Numbered from the stretch's first letter, positions 17,969-28,298 are shown. The stretch is DNA of 63,853 nt from Gallionellaceae bacterium (GCA_027448945.1 DAIDMQ010000036.1:1-63853); one strand, 5' to 3'. Numbers and translations are program-made. Notes: generated from the sequence alone by a model not told the origin.

Positions 17969-19159
17969 ATGAATCCCGATCTAGAAAAACTCCAGCCCTA
18001 TCCTTTCCAGAAATTAGCCGCTTTATTCGCTGCCGTGAGCGCGAATCCCGCGCTACGCCCTATCAGTCTCTCCATAGGTGAACCTAAACATGCCACACCG
18101 CAATTCATCAAGGATGCGTTGATCAATGGGCTGGACGGGCTGGCGAATTATCCCACAACGGCGGGCTCGGACGCGTTGCGCAACACCATGGCGCAATGGA
18201 TCGGTAAGCGATATAACATCCCCGCGCCGGATGCCAAGGCCCAAGTTTTGCCGGTGAATGGTAGCCGCGAGGCGCTGTTCGCCTTTGCTCAAGCGGTGAT
18301 AGACCGCAGCCAACCCGAACCTGCTGTAGTTTGCCCCAATCCTTTCTATCAGATATATGAAGGTGCGGCATTCTTGTCGGGTGCAACGCCCTATTTCCTC
18401 AACACCCTGCCAGAAGATGGCTTTGCGCTGAATTTTTCTCAACTTCCGGAAAGCGTCTGGCAGCGTACCCAGTTGATATATGTCTGCACGCCCGGCAACC
18501 CCAGTGGCAGCGTGATGAACCTGCAAGAATGGAAAGCTTTGTTTGAGATGTCGGATCGTTATGGTTTTGTGATCGCCTCAGACGAATGCTATTCGGAGAT
18601 CTATTTCGGTAACGACCAACCGCTCGGTGCCTTGCAAGCCTCACAACAATTGGGCCGCAACGACTACAAAAATCTGGTGATGTTCTCCAGTCTGTCCAAA
18701 CGCTCCAATGTACCCGGCATGCGTTCCGGTTTTGTCGCGGGTGACGCCAAGGTGATTGCCAAGTTTGCGCTCTACCGCACTTACCACGGCTCAGCCATGA
18801 ACCCGGCGGTGCAAGCTGCCACTATCGCGGCATGGAACGACGAAGCACATGTCATCGAGAATCGTCGCTTGTACGCGGAAAAGTTTGCGCAAGTGGTGGC
18901 TATACTCGAACCTGTGTTGCCGGTGGTGATGCCCGACGCGGGTTTCTATCTGTGGATACGTACACCTATAGACGATGCCGTTTTCGCGCAAGGGCTGTAT
19001 CGTGATTATAATGTCACCGCTTTGCCTGGCAGCTATCTGGCGCGAGAAGCGCACGGCGTAAATCCGGGCAAAAATTTTGTGCGCTTGGCACTAGTGGCGA
19101 ACACCGCAGAAACCGTCGAAGCGGCACATAGAATCGCAGAATTCAGCCGTAAATTATGA
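17969..19159 (+). CDS. dapC: Succinyldiaminopimelate aminotransferase DapC
   Basis: This is a fold type I PLP aminotransferase of 396 residues. DapC transfers an amino group from glutamate to N-succinyl-2-amino-6-ketopimelate in the succinylase route to diaminopimelate and lysine. Visible blocks are SIGEPKHATPQFI near the N-terminus, CPNPFYQIYEGAA, TPGNPSGSVM, SDECYSEIYF, and the PLP-lysine motif FSSLSKRSNVPGMRSGF. The assignment to DapC over other class I aminotransferases rests on the dapD and dapE neighbours downstream. Confidence 0.93.
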   Translation: MNPDLEKLQPYPFQKLAALFAAVSANPALRPISLSIGEPKHATPQFIKDALINGLDGLANYPTTAGSDALRNTMAQWIGKRYNIPAPDAKAQVLPVNGSREALFAFAQAVIDRSQPEPAVVCPNPFYQIYEGAAFLSGATPYFLNTLPEDGFALNFSQLPESVWQRTQLIYVCTPGNPSGSVMNLQEWKALFEMSDRYGFVIASDECYSEIYFGNDQPLGALQASQQLGRNDYKNLVMFSSLSKRSNVPGMRSGFVAGDAKVIAKFALYRTYHGSAMNPAVQAATIAAWNDEAHVIENRRLYAEKFAQVVAILEPVLPVVMPDAGFYLWIRTPIDDAVFAQGLYRDYNVTALPGSYLAREAHGVNPGKNFVRLALVANTAETVEAAHRIAEFSRKL

Positions 19160-19162
19160 GTC

Positions 19163-19238
19163 GTAAGCCATTACGTGACACGTGAGTTAAATTATGCCGC
19201 TGCGCGGATTTTGCTTTAACTTAGGTATTACGGCTTAC
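19163..19238. repeat. Nested inverted repeats between dapC and dapD
   Basis: GTAAGCC at 19163-19169 pairs with GGCTTAC at 19232-19238, and inside it GTTAAA at 19186-19191 pairs with TTTAAC at 19215-19220. The central loop holds CCGCTGCGCGGATTTTG. A close variant of this core (CCGCTGCGCGGGTTTG) lies in the dapD-pilU gap. The structure may be a transcript hairpin or an intergenic repeat unit. Confidence 0.5.
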
Positions 19239-19269
19239 GTCTACCAACTTTTTTAAACAGGAACCCATC

Positions 19270-20091
19270 ATGGATCAATTACAAAAAATCATCGAAACCG
19301 CTTTTGAACGTCGCGCCGAGATCACGCCTCGCAATGCGGATGCGCAACTTAAAGAAGCGGTAGATGCCGTCATTACCCAGCTCGATCAAGGCAAGCTGCG
19401 TGTGGCGGAAAAAATTAATGGTGAGTGGGTCACCCATCAATGGCTGAAAAAGGCCGTATTGTTGTCTTTCCGCCTTGAAGACAACGCCTTTATCAAAGGC
19501 GGTTTCACCAACTACTACGACAAAGTGCCTTCAAAATTTGCCGACTACAACAGCCGCGATTTTCGTGAAGGCGGTTTCCGCGTCGTGCCTCCCGCAGCTG
19601 CGCGCAAAGGCGCATTCATCGGTAAAAACGTAGTACTGATGCCGTCTTATGTGAACATCGGCGCGTATGTCGATGAGGGCACGATGGTCGACACATGGGC
19701 GACCGTAGGCTCTTGCGCACAGATAGGCAAGAACGTGCACCTGAGCGGCGGCGTAGGTATCGGCGGCGTGCTTGAACCCGTACAAGCCAACCCGACCATC
19801 ATCGGCGACAACTGCTTCGTGGGCGCACGTTCCGAGATCGTTGAAGGCGTGATTTTGGAAGACAACGTGGTCATCTCGATGGGCGTGTTCATCGGCCAGA
19901 GCACCAAAATCTATGACCGTGAGACCGGCGAAGTGATGTATGGTCGCGTACCGGCTGGCTCGGTTGTGGTCAGCGGCAGCTTGCCTTCAGCGGATGGAAA
20001 GTACAGTTTGTACTGCGCTGTCATCGTCAAAAAAGTCGATGCCAAGACCCTGAGCAAAGTCGGCATCAATGAATTGTTGCGCGGAATCTAA
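19270..20091 (+). CDS. dapD: 2,3,4,5-tetrahydropyridine-2,6-dicarboxylate N-succinyltransferase
   Basis: DapD transfers succinyl from succinyl-CoA to tetrahydrodipicolinate, the step before DapC. The 273-residue protein has a helical N-terminal domain, then a left-handed beta-helix of hexapeptide repeats from about residue 110 ([52 protein letters not shown]). Its length matches the family. It is flanked on both sides by related intergenic repeat sequence. Confidence 0.97.
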   Translation: MDQLQKIIETAFERRAEITPRNADAQLKEAVDAVITQLDQGKLRVAEKINGEWVTHQWLKKAVLLSFRLEDNAFIKGGFTNYYDKVPSKFADYNSRDFREGGFRVVPPAAARKGAFIGKNVVLMPSYVNIGAYVDEGTMVDTWATVGSCAQIGKNVHLSGGVGIGGVLEPVQANPTIIGDNCFVGARSEIVEGVILEDNVVISMGVFIGQSTKIYDRETGEVMYGRVPAGSVVVSGSLPSADGKYSLYCAVIVKKVDAKTLSKVGINELLRGI

Positions 20092-20208
20092 AGACGGAAG
20101 GTAAGACTTAGGCTATTAGTCGCAAGTCGGAATTGTCCGCTGCGCGGGTTTGTTTGTACTGATAACTTACCACTTAGCTCTTACGACTAACTCACGAGGA
20201 GAACCACC
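20092..20208. repeat. Second copy of the dapD-flanking intergenic repeat
   Basis: This 117-base gap carries GGTAAG near its start and CTTACC further in, a copy of the CCGCTGCGCGG core at about 20139, and CTTACGACT near its end. The core plus the GTCGTAAG/CTTACGAC words are shared with the dapC-dapD gap. No promoter was assigned. A good GAGGAG Shine-Dalgarno ends the gap. Confidence 0.45.
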
Positions 20209-21366
20209 ATGATCGTCACACCATTGCTGCAACTTGCCGCTGACAAGCAAGCATCCGATCTGTTCTTTTCGGTAGGCGCTCCGGTCAATATCAAGATCGA
20301 AGGTGTGGCGATGCCAGTCAACTCGCAGATTCTTGATGGTCAGATGACCAAACAAATCGCCTACGAGTTGATGACACCGACGCAGATAGATGAGTTCGAG
20401 TTGCAGATGGAGATGAACTTCTCCTTCCGCGAACCGACCATAGGCAACTTCCGTGTAAACGTCTTCCGCCAACGCGGCGATGTCTCCATGGTGATACGTC
20501 ACGTCAAAGCCAATATCAACAAGGTGGAGAGTCTAAACCTGCCCTCCGTGCTCAAAGAATTGATCATGGAAAAACGCGGCCTGGTACTAGTGGTGGGTGC
20601 GACCGGCTCGGGCAAATCGACCACGCTGGCAGCGATGATAGAACACCGCAACAGCATCGCCAGTGGTCATATCCTAACCATCGAAGACCCAGTCGAATAT
20701 ATCTTCAAACACGAAAAATCCATCGTCAACCAGCGTGAAATCGGCACCGACACTTTGTCCTACGACCATGCGCTGTCCAGTGGTATGCGCGAGGCACCGG
20801 ACGTATTGATGATAGGTGAGGTACGTGACCGTGAAACCTTGAAGCATGCTTTGATTTTTGCTCAGACGGGTCACTTGTGCCTGACCACACTGCACGCCAA
20901 CAATAGTTACCACGCGCTGAATCGTATCGTGAACTTCTTCCCCTACGAATCTCGTATGAGTGTGTTATCCGATCTGTCCATGTGTCTGCGTGCGGTTGTC
21001 TCGCAACGACTGGTGCGGGGTGTGGACGGCAAGTTGATTCCCGCTGTGGAAATCTTGCTTAAAACCACACTGATTGCCGATCTGATCAAGAACGACGAAA
21101 TCGAAAAGATTCGTGATGCCATCGAAAAGAGTGTGTCTGCGGGTTCCCAGACCTTCGAGCAGGCGCTGCATAAGCTCATCAAAGCCGGGAAAATAACCAA
21201 GGAAGAAGGCATGCGTCACGCCGACTCTTCCAGCAACTTGTCCAGCCTGATCGAATTCTCCAGCACCCGCACCCAAGCGCATCCCGAATTTAACCCCGAT
21301 GCCGTCGGTTCTGGTGAAACAGTCGATCTGGGTGATATCAAACTGGACATGGATGCCAAGAAATAA
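20209..21366 (+). CDS. pilU: PilT/PilU-type twitching motility ATPase
   Basis: This secretion-type hexameric ATPase belongs to the retraction motor group of type IV pili. The 385-residue protein has an N-terminal PAS-like domain (LLQLAADKQASDLFFSVG). The core has Walker A GATGSGKST near residue 127, the Asp box TIEDPVEY, Walker B MIGEVRD and the His box TGHLCLTTLHANNS. The length and the acidic C-terminal tail favour PilU over PilT, which is usually about 345 residues. It lies inside the dap genes, between dapD and an ArsC-like gene, with no other pilus gene in the window. Confidence 0.9.
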   Translation: MIVTPLLQLAADKQASDLFFSVGAPVNIKIEGVAMPVNSQILDGQMTKQIAYELMTPTQIDEFELQMEMNFSFREPTIGNFRVNVFRQRGDVSMVIRHVKANINKVESLNLPSVLKELIMEKRGLVLVVGATGSGKSTTLAAMIEHRNSIASGHILTIEDPVEYIFKHEKSIVNQREIGTDTLSYDHALSSGMREAPDVLMIGEVRDRETLKHALIFAQTGHLCLTTLHANNSYHALNRIVNFFPYESRMSVLSDLSMCLRAVVSQRLVRGVDGKLIPAVEILLKTTLIADLIKNDEIEKIRDAIEKSVSAGSQTFEQALHKLIKAGKITKEEGMRHADSSSNLSSLIEFSSTRTQAHPEFNPDAVGSGETVDLGDIKLDMDAKK

Positions 21367-21717
21367 ATGAAGCTCTACGGCATCCCCAATTGCAATACCG
21401 TCAAGAAAGCGCGCGACTGGTTAAGTGCTCATGATATTAGCGTCGAGTTCCATGATTTCAAGAAACATGGGCTGAGCGTCGCAATCGCCCAGCCTTGGCT
21501 GCAACAGGCGGAATGGAACAAGCTGGTGAACCGTAGCGGCCTGACTTGGCGTGGCTTGCCAGAAGAACGCAAACAACAGATTGTGGATGACGCTAGTGCA
21601 CTCGCCTTAATGTTGGAAAAGACCAGCGTCATCAAACGTCCCATCCTAGAACAGGATGGTCGCATCCTGCACATCGGTTTCGATGAAACCGCATATACAA
21701 AAATCTTCAATCTATAA
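21367..21717 (+). CDS. ArsC/Spx-family thioredoxin-fold protein (YffB-like)
   Basis: The 116-residue protein begins MKLYGIPNCNTVKKARDWL, the ArsC/Spx fold with a single cysteine in PNCNTVKKA, and ends with a GFDETAYTKIF-like segment. E. coli YffB, of this type, lies next to dapE, as here. True arsenate reductase activity is unlikely and the function is unknown. The ATG directly follows the pilU stop and the gene ends six bases before dapE, so it is transcribed with both. Confidence 0.9.
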   Translation: MKLYGIPNCNTVKKARDWLSAHDISVEFHDFKKHGLSVAIAQPWLQQAEWNKLVNRSGLTWRGLPEERKQQIVDDASALALMLEKTSVIKRPILEQDGRILHIGFDETAYTKIFNL

Positions 21718-22854
<1,137 letters not shown>

Positions 22855-23025
22855 ATGATGACTATTATCCTGATCGTTTCATGCCTATTAGTCGCTTTCG
22901 TCTTGTTTTTGCGCTACGACGTGCATAAATACAAATACCGCGACCTGAATCAAGAGCAACAAGCTGCGGCTGAGGCAGATGAAAAATCCCCGGAGAAGTC
23001 CGAGTCCAACGCCCAGCCAAAATGA
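22855..23025 (+). CDS. Small single-pass membrane protein
   Basis: This 56-codon gene starts at the ATG right after the dapE stop and overlaps prmB by ATGA. A hydrophobic helix at residues 3-19 (TIILIVSCLLVAFVLF) is followed by a charged, soluble tail rich in Glu, Gln and Lys (YKYRDLNQEQ, then DEKSPEKSES). I do not recognise a family. The tight packing on both sides and the coherent membrane-anchor design argue it is real. Confidence 0.7.
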   Translation: MMTIILIVSCLLVAFVLFLRYDVHKYKYRDLNQEQQAAAEADEKSPEKSESNAQPK

Positions 23026-23924
23026 GCGTCCATTTCTCCTCGGCAACCAGCGAGTTGCACACCGTTAGAGACTTCCTGCGTTTCGCGGTCAGCCGTTTCC
23101 ATCAAGCGGAACTATACTTCGGTCACGGTAGCAGCGTAGCCTATGACGAAGCGGCATATCTCATCCTGCATACCCTGCACCTACCACTGGACAGACTGGA
23201 ACCTTTCTTGGATGCGCGTCTCACTTCTAGCGAACGCACCGAGGTATTAAACATCATCCAGCGTCGTGTCGAAGAGCGCGTCCCCGCTGCCTATCTGACC
23301 AACCAAGCCCTCCTGGGTGAATATAGCTTCTATGTAGACGAACGCGTGATCGTGCCGCGCTCCTTCATCGCCGAACTGTTACGCCAGGGAATGAGTCCGT
23401 GGATACCCGACCCGGAGATCGTCAGTGCGGTATTGGATATGTGTACAGGCAGCGGTTGCCTGGCCATCGTCGCAGCACACGAGTTTCCTTATGCGCATGT
23501 GGACGCAGTCGATCTGTCACCAGATGCGCTGGAAGTAGCCGCCATCAATGTCGCAGACTATGAGCTTCAAGACCGCGTTGAATTGATACAGTCCGACCTA
23601 TTCAGCCAACTCGCTGGTCGAAAATACGACCTCATCATCAGCAACCCACCCTATGTCGATGCACCCTCGGTCGCAGAACTACCGGCGGAATATCTGCATG
23701 AACCTAAGATGTCATTGGGCAGTGGTGAAGACGGCTTAGATGCGACTCGCATCATTCTTGAGCACGCAGCTGAACACCTCAGCGATAACGGCATACTCGT
23801 CGTGGAGATCGGCCACAACCGCGACATCCTCGAAGCCGCCTACCCGAACTTGCCCTTCACTTGGCTGGATGTCACGGCTGGCGACCAGTTTGTCTTCATG
23901 CTGCACCGCAATGACCTTATCTAA
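23022..23924 (+). CDS. prmB: 50S ribosomal protein L3 N5-glutamine methyltransferase
   Basis: This SAM-dependent methyltransferase modifies a glutamine of L3. The 300-residue protein has an N-terminal helical domain, AYLTNQALLGEYSFYVDERV, the SAM loop LDMCTGSGCLAI near residue 140, and the NPPYVDAPS motif that binds the glutamine amide. The long N-terminus and the FYVDERVIVPRS segment favour PrmB over PrmC. prmC normally sits with prfA, which is absent here. Translation is coupled to the small membrane protein upstream. Confidence 0.92.
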   Translation: MSVHFSSATSELHTVRDFLRFAVSRFHQAELYFGHGSSVAYDEAAYLILHTLHLPLDRLEPFLDARLTSSERTEVLNIIQRRVEERVPAAYLTNQALLGEYSFYVDERVIVPRSFIAELLRQGMSPWIPDPEIVSAVLDMCTGSGCLAIVAAHEFPYAHVDAVDLSPDALEVAAINVADYELQDRVELIQSDLFSQLAGRKYDLIISNPPYVDAPSVAELPAEYLHEPKMSLGSGEDGLDATRIILEHAAEHLSDNGILVVEIGHNRDILEAAYPNLPFTWLDVTAGDQFVFMLHRNDLI

Positions 23925-23981
23925 ATCTTCGAAATTTGGAGTGCAAGGTGAATCGTGTCATACCCAGCTGGTAGCTAAAAA

Positions 23982-24839
23982 ATGAGTGAGCAAGCAACTC
24001 AGCAACTCAGCCGCGAGTCTGAACTGGCTATAAAGCACTACGAGAACTTTCCGGTCGCCTCCATTTTGATGCCCCGCCGTCTGCGCAAGCCGGTGGCAGC
24101 CATCTATCATTTCGCACGTGCTGCAGACGATATCGCTGACGAAGGGGATGCCAGCGATGCGCAACGCCTGCAAGGCTTGGAGGAATTCCGCGCAGAGCTG
24201 GCGCGCATCGCAGCGCATGAGATGCCGCTCACGCCCTTGTTCCAAAATCTTGCGCCGCAAATTGCGCAGTTCCAACTGCCGATGCAGCCGTTCCATGATT
24301 TGCTGGATGCGTTCTCGCAAGATGTGGTGCAGAAACGTTATGAGAACTATGAAGCCCTACTAGATTATTGTCGGCGTTCTGCCAACCCTGTCGGCACGCT
24401 GATGCTGCATCTTTACGAAGAAGCCACGCCGGTCAACCTCGCTTACTCAGATGCCATCTGTACTTCATTGCAATTGATCAACTTCTGGCAGGACGTCGCC
24501 AAGGACGATCTCATCACGCGCATCTATCTGCCTTTAGACGAAATGGCCCAGTTCGGCGTGAGTCCGCAGCACATCAGCGAGCAACGCTGCGATGATGCAT
24601 GGCGCGCACTGATGAAGTTTCAGGTCGACAGGGCCAGAGCCTTGATGCTGCAAGGCGCACCGCTGGGCAGCATATTGACCGGACGCATCGGACTGGAGAT
24701 GCGCCTGATCATCGCGGGTGGTCTGCGTATCTTGGACAAACTTGAAGCCGTCAAATACGACATGTTCCGCCACCGCCCAGTATTGCGCCCTTACGACTGG
24801 GTTATCATGCTGGCCAAAAGTGCCCCTCACCATTACTGA
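23982..24839 (+). CDS. hpnC: Squalene synthesis protein HpnC
   Basis: HpnC is a squalene/phytoene synthase-like enzyme. In the bacterial three-enzyme route HpnD makes presqualene diphosphate from two farnesyl diphosphates, HpnC converts it to hydroxysqualene, and HpnE reduces this to squalene. The 285-residue protein has both aspartate-rich motifs (ARAADDIADEGD near residue 47 and NFWQDVAKDD near residue 169) and the AIYHFARAADD helix. It is the first gene of hpnCDE, with five bases to hpnD. Hopanoid cyclisation genes are not in the window. Confidence 0.93.
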   Translation: MSEQATQQLSRESELAIKHYENFPVASILMPRRLRKPVAAIYHFARAADDIADEGDASDAQRLQGLEEFRAELARIAAHEMPLTPLFQNLAPQIAQFQLPMQPFHDLLDAFSQDVVQKRYENYEALLDYCRRSANPVGTLMLHLYEEATPVNLAYSDAICTSLQLINFWQDVAKDDLITRIYLPLDEMAQFGVSPQHISEQRCDDAWRALMKFQVDRARALMLQGAPLGSILTGRIGLEMRLIIAGGLRILDKLEAVKYDMFRHRPVLRPYDWVIMLAKSAPHHY

Positions 24840-24844
24840 GAATT

Positions 24845-25678
24845 ATGGATCCTAATCAATACTGCCAAGACAAAGCCGCTGCCAGCGGCTCCAGTTTCTA
24901 CTACAGTTTTATGTTCCTGCCGCTGGAAAAACGCCGCGCTATCGTCGCGCTGTATGCCTTCTGCCGTGAGGTGGACGACGTAGTGGATGAATGCACTGAC
25001 GAGCAAGTCGCGCGTACTACCTTGAACTGGTGGCGCAGCCAGGTCGCAGAAATCTATGGCGGCAAGCCGCAACACCCGGTGGCCATCGCGCTGGTGCCGG
25101 TAGTCAAACAATTCAATATGGCACAGGAACATCTGCTGGAAATCATCGACGGCATGGAGATGGACCTGGACCAGCCGCGCTATCAGGATTTCAAATCGCT
25201 GCAACTGTATTGCTACCGCGTCGCCTCGGTGGTCGGACTGTTGAGCGTGGAGATCTTCGGCTACAGCAATCGCCAGACTCTGAAATATGCGCACGATCTG
25301 GGCATCGCTTTCCAGCTCACCAACATCATCCGTGACGTGGGCGAGGATGCGCGGCGCAATCGTATCTATCTGCCCATGGATGAGATGCAACAGTTCGGCG
25401 TGACCGCAGCCGACATCCTCAACGCACGCGAGACCGAGAACTTCCAGAAATTGATGGTCTTCCAAATCGAACGCGCCCAACGCTACTACGATCAGGCGCT
25501 GGCCCTGTTGCCATCGGAAGACCGCAAAACCCAGCGCACTGGTCTCATCATGTCCGCCATCTATAGAGCCACCCTGGAAGAAGTCGTCGCCAGCGGCTGC
25601 CATGTGCTGAAAGAACGCATCTCACTCACCCCGCTGCGCAAGCTGTGGTTAGCCTTCAAGACGTGGCTAAAGAACTGA
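24845..25678 (+). CDS. hpnD: Presqualene diphosphate synthase HpnD
   Basis: HpnD condenses two farnesyl diphosphates to presqualene diphosphate. The 277-residue protein shows MFLPLEKRRAIVALYAFCRE, the first Asp-rich motif EVDDVVDE near residue 40, YCYRVASVVGLL, and the second Asp-rich motif NIIRDVGEDARRNRIYLP. These are hallmarks of the trans-isoprenyl head-to-head synthases. It overlaps the start of hpnE, indicating coupled translation. Confidence 0.94.
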   Translation: MDPNQYCQDKAAASGSSFYYSFMFLPLEKRRAIVALYAFCREVDDVVDECTDEQVARTTLNWWRSQVAEIYGGKPQHPVAIALVPVVKQFNMAQEHLLEIIDGMEMDLDQPRYQDFKSLQLYCYRVASVVGLLSVEIFGYSNRQTLKYAHDLGIAFQLTNIIRDVGEDARRNRIYLPMDEMQQFGVTAADILNARETENFQKLMVFQIERAQRYYDQALALLPSEDRKTQRTGLIMSAIYRATLEEVVASGCHVLKERISLTPLRKLWLAFKTWLKN

Positions 25679-26952
25679 ATGTCGCGGTAGTCGGTGGCGG
25701 CTATGCGGGCATGACTGCCGCAGTTGAACTGGCCGCGCGCGGCATCTCTGTCACGGTCTACGAAAGTGCCCAGCAGTTGGGGGGTCGCGCACGCGCCGTG
25801 CGCTACAACGACACCCAATTGGACAACGGCCAGCATCTGTTACTGGGTTGCTATCGCGAGACCTTGCGCATCATCGGGATGGTTGGCGGAGATATCAAAC
25901 AGGATTTCTTATGCCTGCCCTTGCAACTCGAACTGCATAATCAGTTCTCACTCAAAGCACCCCGTTTGCCTGCGCCCATGCATCTGCTGGTCGCCTTTCT
26001 AAAAGCACACGGACTCGGTTGGAATGAACGCTTCAAAGCTGCGCGTTTCATGCTGGCACTGCAGAAGATGCAGTTCCATTTACCGCAAGACATGACGGTA
26101 AATGCACTGCTAGACCTATACCAACAAGATCACAATCTCAAACTCAAACTTTGGGAACCGCTCTGCATCGCCGCCCTGAATACACCCATACATAAGGCTT
26201 CCGCGCAAGTGATGTTGAACGTGTTGCGTGACGCTTTGAACCGCAAGCGTGCGGATAGTGACATGCTGTTGCCGCGTTTGGACTTCAGCGCCTTGTTCCC
26301 CGATCGCGCGGCGGCTTTTGTCGTACAGCGGGATGGACAAGTATTCATGTCCGAGGGCGCGGAGCTGATCACTGTGAACGAGCTTGGTGTGGCCATAACC
26401 ACCGCAACCGGCGTGCATCGGCACAGCCATGTCATCTGCGCTGCCCCGCCTGTCGTGACTGCCAAACTGTTGCGTCCCATCGCGGCTTTACAAGCCAGCG
26501 TGGCGCAGATTGACGCTCTGGAACATCAACCCATCTACACCCTGTATCTGCAATACCCGCCGCAGGTACAACTCCCCGGCCCCATGTTGGGCCTGCATCA
26601 GCGCTATAGCCAGTGGCTGTTCGATAAAGGGCGGATCGCCGGACAACGCGGCCTAATCGCTTCCGTCATCAGCGCCGAAGGCATACATCAAGACTTGTCT
26701 CAGGGTGGGTTGGCGAATAAGGTCATTGCCGAGTTGCGCGAGGAGTTCGGCATCACAGAAACACCGCAATGGTACAAAGTCATCGCGGAGAAACGCGCGA
26801 CTTTTTGTTGCTCACCCAATCTGTCTCGTCCAAACCAGGTCACCGCATTACCGCAGATATTGCTGGCGGGAGACTACACCGCAGGTGATTATCCCGCGAC
26901 CTTGGAAGGTGCCGTGATGAGCGGCGTGCGTTGTGCCGCAGCGATACGCTGA
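25663..26952 (+). CDS. hpnE: Hydroxysqualene dehydroxylase HpnE
   Basis: HpnE is an FAD-dependent amine-oxidase-family protein that reduces hydroxysqualene to squalene. It shows the FAD dinucleotide loop VVGGGYAGMTAAVELAARG at the N-terminus, GGRARAV, and a C-terminal AGDYTAGDYPATLEGAVMSG block for the flavin. No ATG is available; GTG codons at 25645 and 25663 are candidates, and I chose 25663 because the protein then starts close to the Rossmann strand. Both overlap hpnD. Confidence 0.92.
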   Translation: MAKELNVAVVGGGYAGMTAAVELAARGISVTVYESAQQLGGRARAVRYNDTQLDNGQHLLLGCYRETLRIIGMVGGDIKQDFLCLPLQLELHNQFSLKAPRLPAPMHLLVAFLKAHGLGWNERFKAARFMLALQKMQFHLPQDMTVNALLDLYQQDHNLKLKLWEPLCIAALNTPIHKASAQVMLNVLRDALNRKRADSDMLLPRLDFSALFPDRAAAFVVQRDGQVFMSEGAELITVNELGVAITTATGVHRHSHVICAAPPVVTAKLLRPIAALQASVAQIDALEHQPIYTLYLQYPPQVQLPGPMLGLHQRYSQWLFDKGRIAGQRGLIASVISAEGIHQDLSQGGLANKVIAELREEFGITETPQWYKVIAEKRATFCCSPNLSRPNQVTALPQILLAGDYTAGDYPATLEGAVMSGVRCAAAIR

Positions 26953-26963
26953 GCCACTGGCAC

Positions 26964-27479
26964 TCAGGACGTTTCAACCCCGCTGTCAGACTGTCTACGC
27001 ACGGAATCACGCTGCGTGAGATACAGACGCAAATCTAATTCGTACTGATGGTAATTAGGCTCCATATGTAGACAGAGCTGATAGAAAGCCTTGTTGTGCT
27101 GCATCTCTTTGAGGTGAGCCAGTTCGTGCACCACGATCATCTTGAGGAATTCCGGCGGTGTCTCTTTGAACAAGGCGGCGATGCGTATCTCGCTATGTGC
27201 GCGTAGCTTGCCGCCCTGCACGCGCGAACTGGCGCGATGCAAACCCAGTGCGCTGTGCAACACCTGCAAGCGGCTGTCGTAAGTGACTTTATTGATCGCG
27301 GGCGCGGCACGCATAGCTTGATTCTTCAAAGCCATCACATAGTCGTACAAAGCCTTGTCGGTGCGTACGCTATGCTGCTGCGAATATTTGCGCGCCAGCA
27401 GATCAGCCAATTTCCCTTGCTCCAGCAACTGTCGCGCCTGGGTCTGTATATGCTCGGGATAGCCGCCCAGATATTTCAT
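26964..27479 (-). CDS. YgjP-like zinc metallopeptidase domain protein
   Basis: The 171-residue protein has the zinc signature HELAHLKEMQHNKAFY (HExxH plus a downstream His) near residues 119-133, matching the DUF45/WLM YgjP-like group. The N-terminal half is helical (LEQGKLADLLARKYSQQHS) and includes a basic region. Substrates of this family are unknown. Its ATG overlaps the stop of the DUF3025 gene (ATGA). It converges on hpnE with an 11-base gap. Confidence 0.85.
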   Translation of the reverse strand: MKYLGGYPEHIQTQARQLLEQGKLADLLARKYSQQHSVRTDKALYDYVMALKNQAMRAAPAINKVTYDSRLQVLHSALGLHRASSRVQGGKLRAHSEIRIAALFKETPPEFLKMIVVHELAHLKEMQHNKAFYQLCLHMEPNYHQYELDLRLYLTQRDSVRRQSDSGVETS

Positions 27480-28294
27480 GCGCCACGCCGTCCGCTGCGG
27501 AAGTACGCGGTGTTGTCGTAAAAATCCGACTGCTCATTTCCCGGCCACCATCCCGGCACGCCCAACAAGGGTACGGGACACAATTCGCGCGTGCTGCGAC
27601 AGTTCTCGGGGTCGGCCCAATAAGCGGCCAGTTGCACATCCAGTTGAGCCAACTGTTGCGCCTGGGCGAGCGCAAAAAAATCTGCGCTGACCGGCAAGAT
27701 GATGCCCTGCCCGGTAATGCCCACGTAAGGTTGCACCGCCTTCTCATACAGACCATGACCGAACAAATAAAAGCCCATCTGCTGCATCACTTGCGTGCGA
27801 CTCTGAACGAACAAGTCATGCCATTGAAACTCGCGCAGCATGCGTGCCAAATCCGCATCCGCGCAAGCCACGATCACGCCCGACTCATCCATCAAGGTAT
27901 TGGTATCGCGTATCGCACCACGCTGGCTGCCACCCTCCGCGCGCTCAAGGCTCAACAGCGCCTGGTAATGGCGCGCATTGATCGCGGCCTTGGCACGCGG
28001 AAAGGTCAGCCACACCAGTGCATTGAGCAGATCATGGTCATTGCGCGCACGGGTCTGCACCTCGCCATTGAGATAACAACGCGGCTCATATTGCGATTCG
28101 AAACCCAGCTTGCCCTGCTGTTGCGGTACGAAGCGCAAAGCATGTCCCGCCTGCACGCGGATGTTCTGTCCATGCAGTAAAGCGTTGAGCTCTTCCAACT
28201 CGGGATAGTGTGTTTGCGGCAGTCTCGCGATGAGTGCCCGCAGCGGTGCGAACATGGGCGATTGCTGCAAGGCCTGCGGCTGCCAGTCCATCAT
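27476..28294 (-). CDS. DUF3025-family protein
   Basis: The protein of about 272 residues matches the DUF3025 pattern seen in Proteobacteria: an N-terminal MDWQPQALQQSPMFAPLR, a central NALVWLTFPRAKAAINARHY block, DESGVIVACAD, and a C-terminal PVPLLGVPGWWPGNE. Its function is unknown. The ATG at 28294 lies four bases after the CYTH-CHAD stop; an upstream extension to 28360 would overlap that gene and lacks family character. The gene is coupled to the YgjP-like gene downstream. Confidence 0.85.
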   Translation of the reverse strand: MMDWQPQALQQSPMFAPLRALIARLPQTHYPELEELNALLHGQNIRVQAGHALRFVPQQQGKLGFESQYEPRCYLNGEVQTRARNDHDLLNALVWLTFPRAKAAINARHYQALLSLERAEGGSQRGAIRDTNTLMDESGVIVACADADLARMLREFQWHDLFVQSRTQVMQQMGFYLFGHGLYEKAVQPYVGITGQGIILPVSADFFALAQAQQLAQLDVQLAAYWADPENCRSTRELCPVPLLGVPGWWPGNEQSDFYDNTAYFRSGRRGA

Positions 28295-28298
28295 CGCT

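Noticed and set aside
21367..21717. Arsenate reductase
   Set aside because: It has the ArsC/Spx fold but lies between pilU and dapE like YffB, with no other arsenic genes, so the specific name is not supported.
24833..25603. Minus-strand frame of 256 codons over hpnD
   Set aside because: Fully antisense to hpnD, which has all squalene synthase motifs.
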